This document shows, in pieces, positions 8,152 through 17,252 of a stretch of DNA of 64,000 nt. The stretch is taken from positions 101,445 to 165,444 of the forward strand of contig BEWT01000015.1 of the NCBI GenBank assembly GCA_003116855.1, given 5' to 3'. Both the position numbers and the translations under genes were made by a program. The notes beneath the pieces are model-generated. The model saw nothing but the letters and a program-made list of their open reading frames with translations, was not told the DNA's origin and did no database searches. Positions within the stretch are counted from its first letter, which is position 1. Every line of letters starts with the position of its first letter. The stretch is from Desulfurococcaceae archaeon AG1 (GTDB lineage: Archaea > Thermoproteota > Thermoprotei_A > Sulfolobales > AG1).

Positions 8152-9612
8152 GTGGGGCGTGGTGTGCTTTTTAGTGGGAAGGGGGCTGTTCTTGTGGTTG
8201 TTGTTCTTGGTGTTTTTATGAGTGCTGTTGATGTTACAATAGTTGTTCTCGCCCTCCCCAGCATTGCACAGGATCTCGGCTCTGGTCTTGGTCCTGTGGT
8301 CTGGGTTATACTCTCCTACTCCCTCGTGATCTCCTCCCTCACAACCCAGCTGGGGAGGCTTGGCGATGCTTTTGGTAGGGGTTTCATGTATAACCTCGGT
8401 CTCATCATATTCTCCCTCGGTTCTCTATTATGTGGTTTATCGACGAGCGGTTCTATGCTCATAGCATCTAGGGTTATTCAGGGTATAGGGGCCTCGATGA
8501 TCCAGGCTAATAGCGGGGCTGTCATAGCTGATCATTTCGAGAGCTGGGAGAGGGGGAGGGCTTTCGGCTACACAGCACTCGGGTGGAGCATGGGTGCTAT
8601 CGTGGGGATCCTTCTCGGAGGCTTGGTTGTAACCTATGCCGGGTGGAGATATATATTCTTGATAAACGTCCCCATAGGATTAATACTCTCCATCATAGGC
8701 CTCAGGGTTATAAAGAGTAGGCGGGGAATCCCGGGGTGTTTCGACATCCCCGGAGCATCGATCCTCTTCTTTCTTCTCCTCCTGGTATCGATAGCATCCT
8801 ATAGATCTATATTTGAGGGTCTCTCACAAAGCGTATCTATACTCACGGCTGCATGCCTCTTGCTCCTCGCACTCTTCATACTGGTCGAGAAGAGATCTTT
8901 GGAAATCTCTTCAGAGAGATCCCAGTGCCCAGTAATAGACCTCGGGATCTTTGGTAATAGATACCTATCATACTCACTCCTAGCAGCATTTCTCCAAAGC
9001 GTTGGCATGTTTGCATCATCATTCATACTAACCCTCTACCTCCAGGGCGTAAGGGGTCTCACACCCCTTGAGACATCATTGCTCTTGCTACCAAGCTACC
9101 TCATATCCAGCATGATAGCACCAATAGCTGGGAGGCTATCCGATAGATATGGCTCTAGAATCCCTGCAAGCCTCGGAATATCCCTCATGCTCACATCCTC
9201 AGCGATCTATGCATTAATACTAAACCCCGGAATGCCCCTGGAATACATAGTGATCATATCGATCGTGGGGGGCATAGGATCCTCGATCTTCTTCCCAGCA
9301 AACAATAGAGCTGTGATGGTGAGCGCCTCAAGCGACATATACGGAGGAGTCTCGGGACTCCTAAGAACACTTAACAACATAGGCACACTGCTAAGCTACT
9401 CAATAGCTATAGCGATCTCATCAACAACTGTTCCAAGGGAGATCGCCCTCACAGCATTCCTAGGCGAAAGAGTTATCGGGGGCATCGAAGCCGGCTTTGT
9501 AGAGGGCCTCAGATCCTCGTTCGCGGTATCAGCAGCAATACTCCTACTCACACTCATCCTATCGATCCAGAGGGGGGAGGAGGATTTAAAGCATGGGAAC
9601 ACCACTAGATAG
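8152..9612 (+). CDS. MFS transporter, DHA2 (EmrB/QacA) type
   Basis: Proton-driven multidrug-type exporter with about 14 membrane segments. DHA2 marks are FMSAVDVTIVVLALPSI in helix 1, LGRLGDAFGRG in the first cytoplasmic loop, SRVIQGIGASMIQA, and the motif-C-like GWSMGAIVGILLGGL. The open frame begins at ATG 8059, but a TATA box (TTTTAAATATAT, 8109-8120) lies inside it. GTG 8152 (or GTG 8164) just before helix 1 is therefore the better start. It is followed by the HIT gene after 21 nt. Substrate unknown. Confidence 0.85.
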   Translation: MGRGVLFSGKGAVLVVVVLGVFMSAVDVTIVVLALPSIAQDLGSGLGPVVWVILSYSLVISSLTTQLGRLGDAFGRGFMYNLGLIIFSLGSLLCGLSTSGSMLIASRVIQGIGASMIQANSGAVIADHFESWERGRAFGYTALGWSMGAIVGILLGGLVVTYAGWRYIFLINVPIGLILSIIGLRVIKSRRGIPGCFDIPGASILFFLLLLVSIASYRSIFEGLSQSVSILTAACLLLLALFILVEKRSLEISSERSQCPVIDLGIFGNRYLSYSLLAAFLQSVGMFASSFILTLYLQGVRGLTPLETSLLLLPSYLISSMIAPIAGRLSDRYGSRIPASLGISLMLTSSAIYALILNPGMPLEYIVIISIVGGIGSSIFFPANNRAVMVSASSDIYGGVSGLLRTLNNIGTLLSYSIAIAISSTTVPREIALTAFLGERVIGGIEAGFVEGLRSSFAVSAAILLLTLILSIQRGEEDLKHGNTTR

Positions 9613-9633
9613 GGGATAGCTATACATCGCTGC

Positions 9634-10071
9634 GTGTTCTGCGAGATAGTGCGTGGGAGAGAAGCATCGTGGAGGATCTATGAGGATAACGAGATCATAG
9701 CATTCCTAGACAAATACCCAATAAGCTACGGCCACGCACTAATAGCACCTAAAGAGCATTACGAAAACGTTATAGAGACACCCCCAAACCTAGTCTCAAG
9801 AGCATTCATAGTAGCAAGAGCCCTAGGAAAAGCAGCTATAAAAGGGCTTGGCGCTAGTGGTTTCAGAATAGTCACCAACACAGGATCCTCAGCAGGACAG
9901 ATCATATTCCACTTCCACGTCCACATAATCCCAAGATACTCATACGGAGACCCAGGACCCATAGAACCAAGATCAGAGATCACAGAAGAAAAAGCTAGAG
10001 AAATAGTTGAGAGCTATAAAAAAGCCCTAGAAGATAGAGAGATAAAACGCATGATAGCAGGCGAAGCATAA
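9634..10071 (+). CDS. HIT-family nucleotide hydrolase/transferase
   Basis: Small histidine-triad protein (145 aa) that hydrolyses nucleoside phosphoramidates or dinucleotide-type substrates. The active-site triad HFHVHIIPR is at residues 93-101. FLDKYPISYGHALIAPKEH and the C-terminal helix match the family. Most relatives start with a CxFC zinc motif; here the first Cys codon (9631-9633) lies just before the only acceptable start, GTG 9634. Upstream in frame are only an ATA and a stop, so the first Cys is lost unless ATA is used. It follows the MFS gene closely and may be co-transcribed. Confidence 0.9.
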   Translation: MFCEIVRGREASWRIYEDNEIIAFLDKYPISYGHALIAPKEHYENVIETPPNLVSRAFIVARALGKAAIKGLGASGFRIVTNTGSSAGQIIFHFHVHIIPRYSYGDPGPIEPRSEITEEKAREIVESYKKALEDREIKRMIAGEA

Positions 10072-10206
10072 CCATTTACCCTAGTATTCTTTAACCCAGT
10101 CAACAGGGATCTCTACCCATATGCTTCACTAAAGCACCGATATGCACTAAACTCATCTAGTGCTCAAAAATAGCGGTGCGGGATTGATTTATAAGATCTT
10201 TTCCCA

Positions 10207-10234
10207 GGGATCTGGTTATAGATCCCTTATTTTT
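10207..10234 (+). terminator. Possible terminator between convergent genes
   Basis: GGGATCT (10207-10213) and AGATCCC (10220-10226) form a 7-bp stem with a 6-nt loop, followed by TTATTTTT. It lies in the gap between the HIT gene and the convergent TRAP permease gene. Archaeal termination mainly needs the T-run, so the stem may be incidental. Confidence 0.3.
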
Positions 10235-12353
10235 CGGTCTCTGGGGCTGTTTTCTTAATCCTTGTCGAGGCTATTATGCTTCCAAGCCCTATTGGTAGTG
10301 CTATTATGTTTAGGATCTCGCTTGGTATGATCATCATGATCCCGGTTATTGCTAGCACTATTCTCAAGGGCTTAGCGATCTCCCCCTTATGGTAGCCCAC
10401 GTTTGCGAGGGTTAGGAACCATATCCCCGCAAGGATTGCTGCGACCCTGGTTATGGTTAGGAGTGCTGCTTCTTGTGGTGGTGAGTGTAGGAGCACTGGT
10501 ATTATTAGGATCGATGCTCCCCAGTATGAGTATACGAAGGATATGGAGTATATGTGTTTTGGTAATGCTACGAGGGCTGCTTTAACCCCTGCCTTTATAG
10601 GATCGAGCTTAAATACCGCAGCAGCTGCGAAGGCTGAGAGGGCTACCGGGGGCGTTACATCGGCTAACATTGCCATGTAGAATAGAAACATATGGGTTGA
10701 GAGTGTAGCGGTATCCTGCGGTATCCCTATGGATGTTGCAAGCCCTATTATTGCTGGGGCTGTTAGTAGTGATGAGAGCACATAGGTTGCTGTTGGAGGA
10801 ACCCCCATGCCCAGGACTAGTGAGAAGCCCCATGCGAAGAGTATTGCTAGCACAAGGTTGTTCTGTATTATTGATAGCAAGGCTAGTGTGAATTTCTGGG
10901 ATAACCCGGAGATCACCACCATGCTCATGATCACGTTGGCCATGGCTATCGATGCACCTATAGATGCCATCGGTATAAAGCCTTCTTGAAACCCTACCCA
11001 TATGTTCTTGATCCTCGGCCTGAGATCCTTATCAAAAGCTGCGAGGATTATTGAGAAGACAATAGCTATTGTTACTGCAAGGGATACGCTATACCCAAGG
11101 AAGATCAGGGCTAGTATTAGGAAGGCAGGAGCAAACACATGGATCTTGAAAGAACCCTTCTCAGAAACCACGACAGGTTTTAACCCAGCCTTCCTCGAAT
11201 AGTACTCGTTATAGAGGTATATGGATGATATATATAGAAGGGCTGGGATGATAGCCATGATCACAACACTGCTATAGGGTATAGCGAGGATCTCAGCCAT
11301 TATAAAGGCAACAGACCCGAGAATAGGCGGGGTTATTATAGCAAGAGTCCCAGCATTAGCAGCAAGCCCAGCAGCCGAGAGATCATCATAACCGGCTGCT
11401 TTGAAGATAGGCTTCATGGTAGAGGATATAAATGTAGTGTCAGCAGCCCCAGATCCAGAAACCATACCCATCCCAGTCCCCATGAGGGTGGCAACCCTGC
11501 CCACGCTAGCAGGGCTCCTACCCATCCTTGAGAGAAAAGTTCTAGCCATAGCCTCACCATACCCCAGGGCTCCTAGGATCCCGGCTAGTATTGTGAAATA
11601 AACCACATACTTTAGAGAAACACCTGTTACGAGTCCGAAGAGCGCTGCCTCGCTCTCAATATAGATCTTCCCAACGAGATAGTCTATCGAGAAGCCTGGA
11701 TGGGACCATGGGGGTGGGAGGCCTGGTGCGTAGATGTTATAGAGTATAAAGATCGTTACGAGGAGAGGCATCTCAGGCCCGACAAGCCTGAGGACAAGCC
11801 CCATTAGGAGGAGAACCTCTGACCAGCCCATATAGAGATCGGTTGGGAGAGGCAACACAGCCCTGTAGATCAGGTTCTCATAGTCATACACCATATATAG
11901 ATACGGAGGTACCGCTGCTGCGAGGCATACTAGGTCTAGATACCTAGCCTTTCCACTGCTCCTCAGAACGAGGGGTGAGAGAATGGCTACGAACCATACT
12001 AACATGATCAGAGTACTGTAGAGGGGGCTTTTGAGAAAAAGAGCCAGCTGGATTGTTGGTATCAGTGTCAGTATAGAGGTTATATAGGCGATCGCAAGCC
12101 TAACCCTACCTATCCTCGGTCTAGCTGTGTAGGAGAGTAGAAACCCTACTAGCAGTATGAAGAACACATGTGTTGCTCTCTGCAACTGCGTTAGATCCAG
12201 GATACCTATTCTATATAGATATGATAACGGCGTGTAGGGGTGGAAGATGAGGTATAAATGGTATAGGGAGGCTATTATAGCTATAACGCCCAGGGCTTTT
12301 TTAACAAGATCCTTTGCATGGCTCTCCCCCAAATGATTTTTCAAAACAAACAC
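10227..12353 (-). CDS. TRAP transporter fused permease (4TM/12TM, TAXI type)
   Basis: Membrane part of a TRAP-TAXI uptake system; it couples solute import to an ion gradient. The 708 residues start with a DctQ-like group of helices and continue into the DctM-like core. The core shows MGTGMGMVSGSGAADTTF, GLAANAGTLAIITPPILG and VLGMGVPPTATYVLSS. About four extra C-terminal helices match the DUF3394-like extension of fused TRAP permeases. Translation starts at ATG 12353, about 26 nt after the TATA box, so the mRNA is probably leaderless. The receptor gene lies downstream of the divergent DUF1850-like gene in this view and has its own promoter. Confidence 0.92.
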   Translation of the reverse strand: MFVLKNHLGESHAKDLVKKALGVIAIIASLYHLYLIFHPYTPLSYLYRIGILDLTQLQRATHVFFILLVGFLLSYTARPRIGRVRLAIAYITSILTLIPTIQLALFLKSPLYSTLIMLVWFVAILSPLVLRSSGKARYLDLVCLAAAVPPYLYMVYDYENLIYRAVLPLPTDLYMGWSEVLLLMGLVLRLVGPEMPLLVTIFILYNIYAPGLPPPWSHPGFSIDYLVGKIYIESEAALFGLVTGVSLKYVVYFTILAGILGALGYGEAMARTFLSRMGRSPASVGRVATLMGTGMGMVSGSGAADTTFISSTMKPIFKAAGYDDLSAAGLAANAGTLAIITPPILGSVAFIMAEILAIPYSSVVIMAIIPALLYISSIYLYNEYYSRKAGLKPVVVSEKGSFKIHVFAPAFLILALIFLGYSVSLAVTIAIVFSIILAAFDKDLRPRIKNIWVGFQEGFIPMASIGASIAMANVIMSMVVISGLSQKFTLALLSIIQNNLVLAILFAWGFSLVLGMGVPPTATYVLSSLLTAPAIIGLATSIGIPQDTATLSTHMFLFYMAMLADVTPPVALSAFAAAAVFKLDPIKAGVKAALVALPKHIYSISFVYSYWGASILIIPVLLHSPPQEAALLTITRVAAILAGIWFLTLANVGYHKGEIAKPLRIVLAITGIMMIIPSEILNIIALPIGLGSIIASTRIKKTAPETEK

Positions 12354-12374
12354 CTAGTAGTAAAACAGTGGGAA

Positions 12375-12384
12375 GATATAAATA
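12375..12384 (-). promoter_or_regulatory. TATA box of the TRAP permease gene
   Basis: TATTTATATC on the minus strand is centred about 26 nt before the ATG at 12353, which predicts a leaderless transcript. Confidence 0.55.
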
Positions 12385-12517
12385 GCTGGGTACCATATAT
12401 GCTGCGGCAAAACAAGCATTCCATATCCTTCTAAAGAGATCTCGATCACTGATGGCTAAATAATCCATAACCATAACAAGCGGGTAAATATTAGCTATCA
12501 ATATGAATACATTATAG

Positions 12518-13003
12518 ATGACAAGCCTGGGGGCTATAGCGATATCTATCACACTACCGATCATATTGGTATCGATCGCATTATTCGTGATATCTATTTA
12601 TCTCGATAAAGAGCTCTTGATCGTTGTTGAAAACAACACAGTCACGGTGCTCCCAGCATCATGTGGATCAAAGATATATGTTGTGTTTAACAACTCGGTA
12701 ACAGGCTCGCGGGTTGAGATTACATATAGATATTGCAGGTCTTTTGAGGGGAGATATATGATCACGGATAGTGCTGCTTACGAGTACTACTCAATGGGGT
12801 TTATGGATGTTAACAAGTCTATCTCAAGCTATAGAGGGGAGTATATAGCATTCTGCAGCGAGAGCAGTATCTATATAGGGATAGATGGTTTTGGAAGGCA
12901 TGTTCCGCCAGGGTCTTGTATAGTGGTTACAAGCCTGGGCATGGTTTTAAAAAACATGTTGAGAGAGATCCCGGGTTTCCCGTGGATCTCTATCCCTACT
13001 TAA
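12518..13003 (+). CDS. DUF1850-like membrane-anchored protein of the TRAP-TAXI locus
   Basis: 161 residues with one N-terminal membrane helix (residues 6-28) and an extracytoplasmic beta-rich domain. The segment FNNSVTGSRVEITYRY, followed by ITDSAAYEYYSMGF, has the pattern of DUF1850, a domain that often accompanies TAXI-type TRAP transporters and whose role is unknown. The match is by pattern, with weak overall similarity. Unusually it lies on the strand opposite to both the permease and the receptor. Its 3' end overlaps the receptor's 3' end by 8 nt. Four Cys residues lie in the extracytoplasmic domain. Confidence 0.6.
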   Translation: MTSLGAIAISITLPIILVSIALFVISIYLDKELLIVVENNTVTVLPASCGSKIYVVFNNSVTGSRVEITYRYCRSFEGRYMITDSAAYEYYSMGFMDVNKSISSYRGEYIAFCSESSIYIGIDGFGRHVPPGSCIVVTSLGMVLKNMLREIPGFPWISIPT

Positions 13004-14036
13004 CCACACCTATCTCTCTATAGTATTTCAAAGCACCCTCGTTATACGGTATAGTTCCTCCTATGTATTTCACGGCATTCTGGGGAGTCGTATCCTTCGC
13101 CGGGGCTACTGCTTTCTGGAGTAGGTCTAGGTGTTCGAACACCGCTTTGGTTATCTTGTAAGCAACATCGGGCGGTGTATCCTTATGACAGACAAACATG
13201 TTCCAGAAGCTGAGGGTCTGGATATCGCTATCCGTACCATAGATGTTCTTTGGTATAGTGCCTGGTGCAGCGATGCCTGGGTATCTCTTTGAGAACTCAC
13301 TGATCACATCGTCTGTCACTGGTACCAAGTAGATCTTCTGACCCCTCTGGGCAAGCGTTTTCGAGAGCTCCAGCACAGAGCCCGTAGGTACTCCCCCGCT
13401 CCAGAAATAGGCATCTATAGTCCCGTCTCTTAACGCGTTAGCACTCTCCTCGGCCCCCAGTCTCTCCCATTTTGAGAAATCCTTAGAAGGATCTATCCCT
13501 ATTATTCGGAGGAGTAGGAGGGCTTCAACCTCCGTACCGCTGCCAGGGGCTCCTGTGGATACCCTCTTACCCTTGAGATCCTGGAGGGTCTTGATACCCT
13601 TGTCGGCCGTTGTTACTATGTGGAGGTAGTTTGGATACATAGCCCAGAGGATAGAGATAGGTGCTGTGGCGTTCTTAAACCTATCATGCTGCCCTGTATA
13701 GGCTAGATAGGCCGAGTCTGGGAGAACAGCTGCGCAGTATATTACACCGTTAGCGAGATCAGTCTTATCCCTTATGAGGAGCAGGTTATCTATAGACGCT
13801 GCTGTCTGGATGCTTGTAGCACTGATATCGGTGTAGTTGGATATGATTCCAGCCACGGTTGCTCCGTAGTAGTAGTAAACACCACCCACACCCCCTGTAG
13901 CGATCACTACTTTGTATTTAATCGACTGCCCAGCCTGCCCGGCTAGCTGGTTATATGCTACGAAGCCCGCGATTATGGCTATAACTATTACAGCTATTAC
14001 TACATATAGAGCTGTTTTTGACAGAGCCTTCAACAT
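12996..14036 (-). CDS. TRAP transporter solute receptor, TAXI family
   Basis: Extracytoplasmic receptor of the TRAP-TAXI system, 346 aa. Residues 8-30 are a membrane anchor/signal. The TAXI fold is marked by VVIATGGVGGVYYYYG, LQDLKGKRVSTGAPGSGTEV, GTIDAYFWSGGVPTGSV and a C-terminal part with YREIGV. Family members bind organic acids, glutamate/glutamine or related solutes; the ligand here is unknown. It has its own TATA box at about 14066-14076, suggesting higher expression than the permease. Confidence 0.92.
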   Translation of the reverse strand: MLKALSKTALYVVIAVIVIAIIAGFVAYNQLAGQAGQSIKYKVVIATGGVGGVYYYYGATVAGIISNYTDISATSIQTAASIDNLLLIRDKTDLANGVIYCAAVLPDSAYLAYTGQHDRFKNATAPISILWAMYPNYLHIVTTADKGIKTLQDLKGKRVSTGAPGSGTEVEALLLLRIIGIDPSKDFSKWERLGAEESANALRDGTIDAYFWSGGVPTGSVLELSKTLAQRGQKIYLVPVTDDVISEFSKRYPGIAAPGTIPKNIYGTDSDIQTLSFWNMFVCHKDTPPDVAYKITKAVFEHLDLLQKAVAPAKDTTPQNAVKYIGGTIPYNEGALKYYREIGVVK

Positions 14037-14065
14037 AGAAATCCCGTGCAGGATTATCTCCGGGG

Positions 14066-14076
14066 AATATAAATAT
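14066..14076 (-). promoter_or_regulatory. TATA box of the TAXI receptor gene
   Basis: ATATTTATATT on the minus strand lies about 30-40 nt before the ATG at 14036. Confidence 0.5.
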
Positions 14077-14277
14077 CTAATTAAAAATATATTAAAACTT
14101 TATAGTATATAGTCCTGGTATGTTGATCCGCATAAATGGGATATAGATCGATAGCTTGGATTCTATATCATCCTAGCAAGCGATCCTTAACAACCTAGGA
14201 AGGCTTAGATAAGGCTGACACACCGGCCTGATGCTTTTAATATGCTTGTGGTTATAGAATATCTGTGGGCCGTGAGT

Positions 14278-15495
14278 ATGGAGGATAGGGATGACTATGA
14301 CGATGTAAGCATGGATAGAGATCTTGAGAGGTATCTGAGGTATCTAGAAAAATCTGTTAGAGAGCTTCAGGTTGAGAAGAAAAGCCTTATGGACGAGCTT
14401 GGCCAGTGCAGAATAGAGCTTGAGAAGATGCTCCAACCACCCCTCATAGAGGCCGTCGTGATAGACGTGCTGCCAGACGGTAGGGTTATTGTTAAAAGCT
14501 CAACAGGCCCTAACCTCATCGTTGGTGTGAGCAGCAGGGTTGACCCCTCAGGTTTGAGACCAGGTGTTTCTGTTGCCCTTAATAACAGGGGGTCAGAGAT
14601 CGTTGAGATCCTCGGGACTAGAGAGGATCCTTTGGTAACTGCTATGAAGCTCGTTGAGAAGCCCAAGACAAAGTACTCCGATATAGGGGGGCTGGAGGAG
14701 CAGATCAGAGAGATAAGGGAGGTTGTCGAGCTACCTCTAAAGAACCCAGAGCTTTTCAGAAAACTCGGGATCGAGCCCCCCAAGGGTGTTCTCCTCTACG
14801 GACCCCCAGGTGTAGGTAAAACCCTCCTAGCAAGAGCCGTTGCTGGGGAGACGAATGCTACATTTATAAGGCTTGTAGCCTCAGAGCTAGCCCAGAAATT
14901 CATAGGAGAAGGGGCTAGGATAGTTAGGGAGGTTTTCGCACTCGCTAGGAAGAATGCACCATCTATAGTGCTTATAGACGAGATAGACGCTATAGCTGCT
15001 AAGAGGATAGATATCGGGACAAGCGGTGAGAGAGAGATCCACAGAACACTCACACAGCTCCTAGCAGAGCTCGACGGATTTGACCCGCTTGATAACGTTA
15101 AGATCATAGCTACTACGAACAGGATAGATATCCTAGACCCAGCTATCCTTAGACCGGGGAGATTCGATAGAATCATATACATACCCCTACCGGATAAGAG
15201 GGCTAGGAAGGAGATCTTCAGGGTTCATACGAGGAGGCTGAACATCAAGGGAGAAATAGATCTAGATATGCTTGCCTCAATAACAGAGGGAGCCTCTGGA
15301 GCAGATATAAAGGCTATATGCACCGAGGCAGGCTATATAGCTATAAGGGCTGGGAGGGACTATATAACCCTCGAAGATCTTGTTGAAGCTGCTAAGAAGA
15401 TCATGAGTAAGAAGGGATCAGGGATATCAGGAGTAGTGGATGTCGAAACACCACCCACAGCACAGAATAAACAGGCCGCTTACCAGCATATCTAG
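14278..15495 (+). CDS. pan: Proteasome-activating nucleotidase (PAN)
   Basis: Hexameric AAA ATPase that unfolds proteins and feeds them to the archaeal 20S proteasome. The N-terminal coiled coil (residues 20-50) is followed by an OB-type domain and an AAA module with [11 protein letters not shown], Walker A GPPGVGKT, Walker [13 protein letters not shown] and RPGRFDR. A TATA-like box (14235-14244) puts the transcript start near 14265, so ATG 14278 is preferred over ATG 14242. The C-terminus is YQHI. The usual hydrophobic-Tyr-any (HbYX) end that docks into the 20S ring is not terminal; an A-Y-Q triplet lies two residues inside. Next genes are a PUA protein and a PAC2 protein. Confidence 0.93.
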   Translation: MEDRDDYDDVSMDRDLERYLRYLEKSVRELQVEKKSLMDELGQCRIELEKMLQPPLIEAVVIDVLPDGRVIVKSSTGPNLIVGVSSRVDPSGLRPGVSVALNNRGSEIVEILGTREDPLVTAMKLVEKPKTKYSDIGGLEEQIREIREVVELPLKNPELFRKLGIEPPKGVLLYGPPGVGKTLLARAVAGETNATFIRLVASELAQKFIGEGARIVREVFALARKNAPSIVLIDEIDAIAAKRIDIGTSGEREIHRTLTQLLAELDGFDPLDNVKIIATTNRIDILDPAILRPGRFDRIIYIPLPDKRARKEIFRVHTRRLNIKGEIDLDMLASITEGASGADIKAICTEAGYIAIRAGRDYITLEDLVEAAKKIMSKKGSGISGVVDVETPPTAQNKQAAYQHI

Positions 15496-15529
15496 CCGGG
15501 GTTTGTTTTTGCAATATAGAGAGCACTTC

Positions 15530-16027
15530 ATGGTTCAGAGACCATCTCCGAAAACCCTTGCAAGGCTTAGGGCTATAGCTGATTACCAGTTCTTCCCAGG
15601 TGCTGGCGAGGTCTTGGTGCCTGATAACGCTAGGGTCTTGGTTTCGAGAAACACTGGGAGGGTTAGGGCTGTGGTTGGGGATATGGGGATTCTTGCTAGT
15701 ATAAGGGCTTCTGATTATAGATATATCCTTAGATACCCGGGTGCAAGGCTTCTCCACGCCTCAACCGAGCCCCCGCTCCTAAGGGTTTTTGTTGCTAACG
15801 AGGTTGCTGACGAGATAAGGAGGGGTGGGAATCTATTTGCAAGGCATGTTCTATATATAGACGAGGATCTCAGACCCTGGGATGAGGTTCTAATAGTTGA
15901 TGAGGATGACAGGCTATGCGGTGTTGGGAGGCTCCTCCTATCACCGAGCGAGATTCTATATTTTACCAGGGGAGTTGCAGTATTAACTAGGGATAGTGAG
16001 TGGAGCGGTGGAGGAGTAGAAGGATAA
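15530..16027 (+). CDS. PUA-domain protein
   Basis: About 165 residues. The C-terminal half has the PUA RNA-binding fold as seen in archaeosine transglycosylases and pseudouridine synthases: DLRPWDEVLIVDEDDRLCGVGRLLLSPSEI with GVAV following. The N-terminal half (SPKTLARLRAIADYQFFPGAG) resembles the domain that precedes PUA in archaeal TGT-like proteins. An RNA-related role, tRNA or rRNA, is likely. ATG 15530 is chosen because the longer frame from 15440 overlaps pan. It overlaps the PAC2 gene by 28 nt, so the two are translated from one mRNA. Confidence 0.75.
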   Translation: MVQRPSPKTLARLRAIADYQFFPGAGEVLVPDNARVLVSRNTGRVRAVVGDMGILASIRASDYRYILRYPGARLLHASTEPPLLRVFVANEVADEIRRGGNLFARHVLYIDEDLRPWDEVLIVDEDDRLCGVGRLLLSPSEILYFTRGVAVLTRDSEWSGGGVEG

Positions 16028-16746
16028 GGATTATTGTTACAGAGCCTCTGGAAGCTATGAGGAGGAATGGAGAGCTAGTCCTGATCACTGGCTTCCCGGG
16101 ATTCGGTGCTGTTGGGTATATAACGACGAGATATATTGTTGAGGCTATGAAGCTCAAGAGGATAGGCTATGTGATCACAAAATACATGCCCGACGTTGTC
16201 TCGATAGAGGGTGATAGGAGATTCAGCTTCCCCCACGAGATCTACTCGAAGGAGGGGAGCGGCTTAATAGTGCTTGTCAACAGTATTGTGCCAAACATAC
16301 ATGAGAGGGTCGAGTTCGCCGAGTCTATTGTTAGATGGAGTATTGAGAACAAGATCAACGAGATCATATTAATAGGAGGCCTAGACCCTAGTGTTAGGAG
16401 ATCCCAGGATGATATCCTCAGATGGACTGGGAATAGCTGGGGTAAGAGGGTTCTGAAGGAACCAACAATGGATAGGGGTCTCATAATAGTGGGGCCTCTA
16501 GCAATAATACTGATGTTCACAGAGATCCTTGGACAGCCAGCAACAGTTATACTACCCTATGCCGAGAGGGAGAGACCAGATCCCAGGGCGGCTTCGGTTG
16601 CTGTTAAGAAGATCTCAGAGATCTTTGGCGTAGAGATAGATATCCAGGATCTCATAAAACATGCAGAGACAATGGAGGAGATAGAGAGGAAGATAAGGGA
16701 GCACATGGAGATCCCTGAGAAGAGGGTCACAGGCTATCACATGTAG
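16000..16746 (+). CDS. PAC2 family protein (proteasome assembly chaperone-like)
   Basis: 248 residues of the PAC2 family, archaeal relatives of the eukaryotic proteasome assembly chaperone PAC2. The motif LITGFPGFGAVGYITTRYIVEAMK near the N-terminus, the central ILIGGLDPSV and the GLIIVGPLAIIL segment fit. Being two genes after PAN strongly suggests a proteasome-linked role, although the function of archaeal members is not proven. The GTG start at 16000 lies inside the PUA gene; no ATG is available nearby. Confidence 0.85.
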   Translation: MERWRSRRIRIIVTEPLEAMRRNGELVLITGFPGFGAVGYITTRYIVEAMKLKRIGYVITKYMPDVVSIEGDRRFSFPHEIYSKEGSGLIVLVNSIVPNIHERVEFAESIVRWSIENKINEIILIGGLDPSVRRSQDDILRWTGNSWGKRVLKEPTMDRGLIIVGPLAIILMFTEILGQPATVILPYAERERPDPRAASVAVKKISEIFGVEIDIQDLIKHAETMEEIERKIREHMEIPEKRVTGYHM

Positions 16747-16823
16747 CTAGAAACACCGAACAATTTGAAGAATATCCATGAAGACGGGATTTGGCTTATA
16801 TCTAAAACAAGCCCTAGACAGGA

Positions 16824-17195
16824 TTATACGTTGATCATGACCTGCATAAACATGCCGTGGATCTGTGGAAGATCTATGGTTGCTGTAGATCCAGAATCGT
16901 TTGTAGGCTCCTTCCTAACATAGAGAATAGATCCCGCTTCTCTATTGCTTGACAGCTTCTCGGATCTTGTTGCTTTGAGCACGAGATCAACTATAGCCTC
17001 GCAGGTAGCATTACCATCAACCCTAGCCATAAAGTCCCCAATCCTTATAGCCTTCTCACCACCCAGGAGATCTATTGAGGGCTTCACATAGGCCTCTATA
17101 CCATGCACAGACCTAAGGATCCTCGCAGCCTGGAGCGCGAGCCTTAGGAGCTTAAAGCTATCCTCATCAGACCCTCCTAGAACCTCTATATCCAA
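16824..17195 (-). CDS. Conserved-looking hypothetical protein, 123 aa
   Basis: Soluble, alpha/beta-like composition: a first helix (SFKLLRLALQAARILRS), then AYVKPSIDLLGGEKAIRIGDFMARVDG. I do not recognise the family. The last about 30 residues are less regular. It is convergent with the PAC2 gene and divergent from the small gene at 17253. The TATA-bearing gap between 17196 and 17252 could serve both. Confidence 0.55.
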   Translation of the reverse strand: MDIEVLGGSDEDSFKLLRLALQAARILRSVHGIEAYVKPSIDLLGGEKAIRIGDFMARVDGNATCEAIVDLVLKATRSEKLSSNREAGSILYVRKEPTNDSGSTATIDLPQIHGMFMQVMINV

Positions 17196-17252
17196 GGATA
17201 AGCCCCGGGAATCCAGCTTATCAGCCCCCCAGCCTTATAAGCACGGGGAGCC

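Noticed and set aside
12301-12564. 87-aa hydrophobic frame on the minus strand upstream of the TRAP permease
   Set aside because: It overlaps the permease 5' end, its promoter and the DUF1850-like gene start; hydrophobicity arises from the complementary strand of a membrane-helix gene.
15401-15757. 118-aa frame on the minus strand across the PAN-PUA junction
   Set aside because: It overlaps two well-supported genes in the opposite direction and has no family motif.
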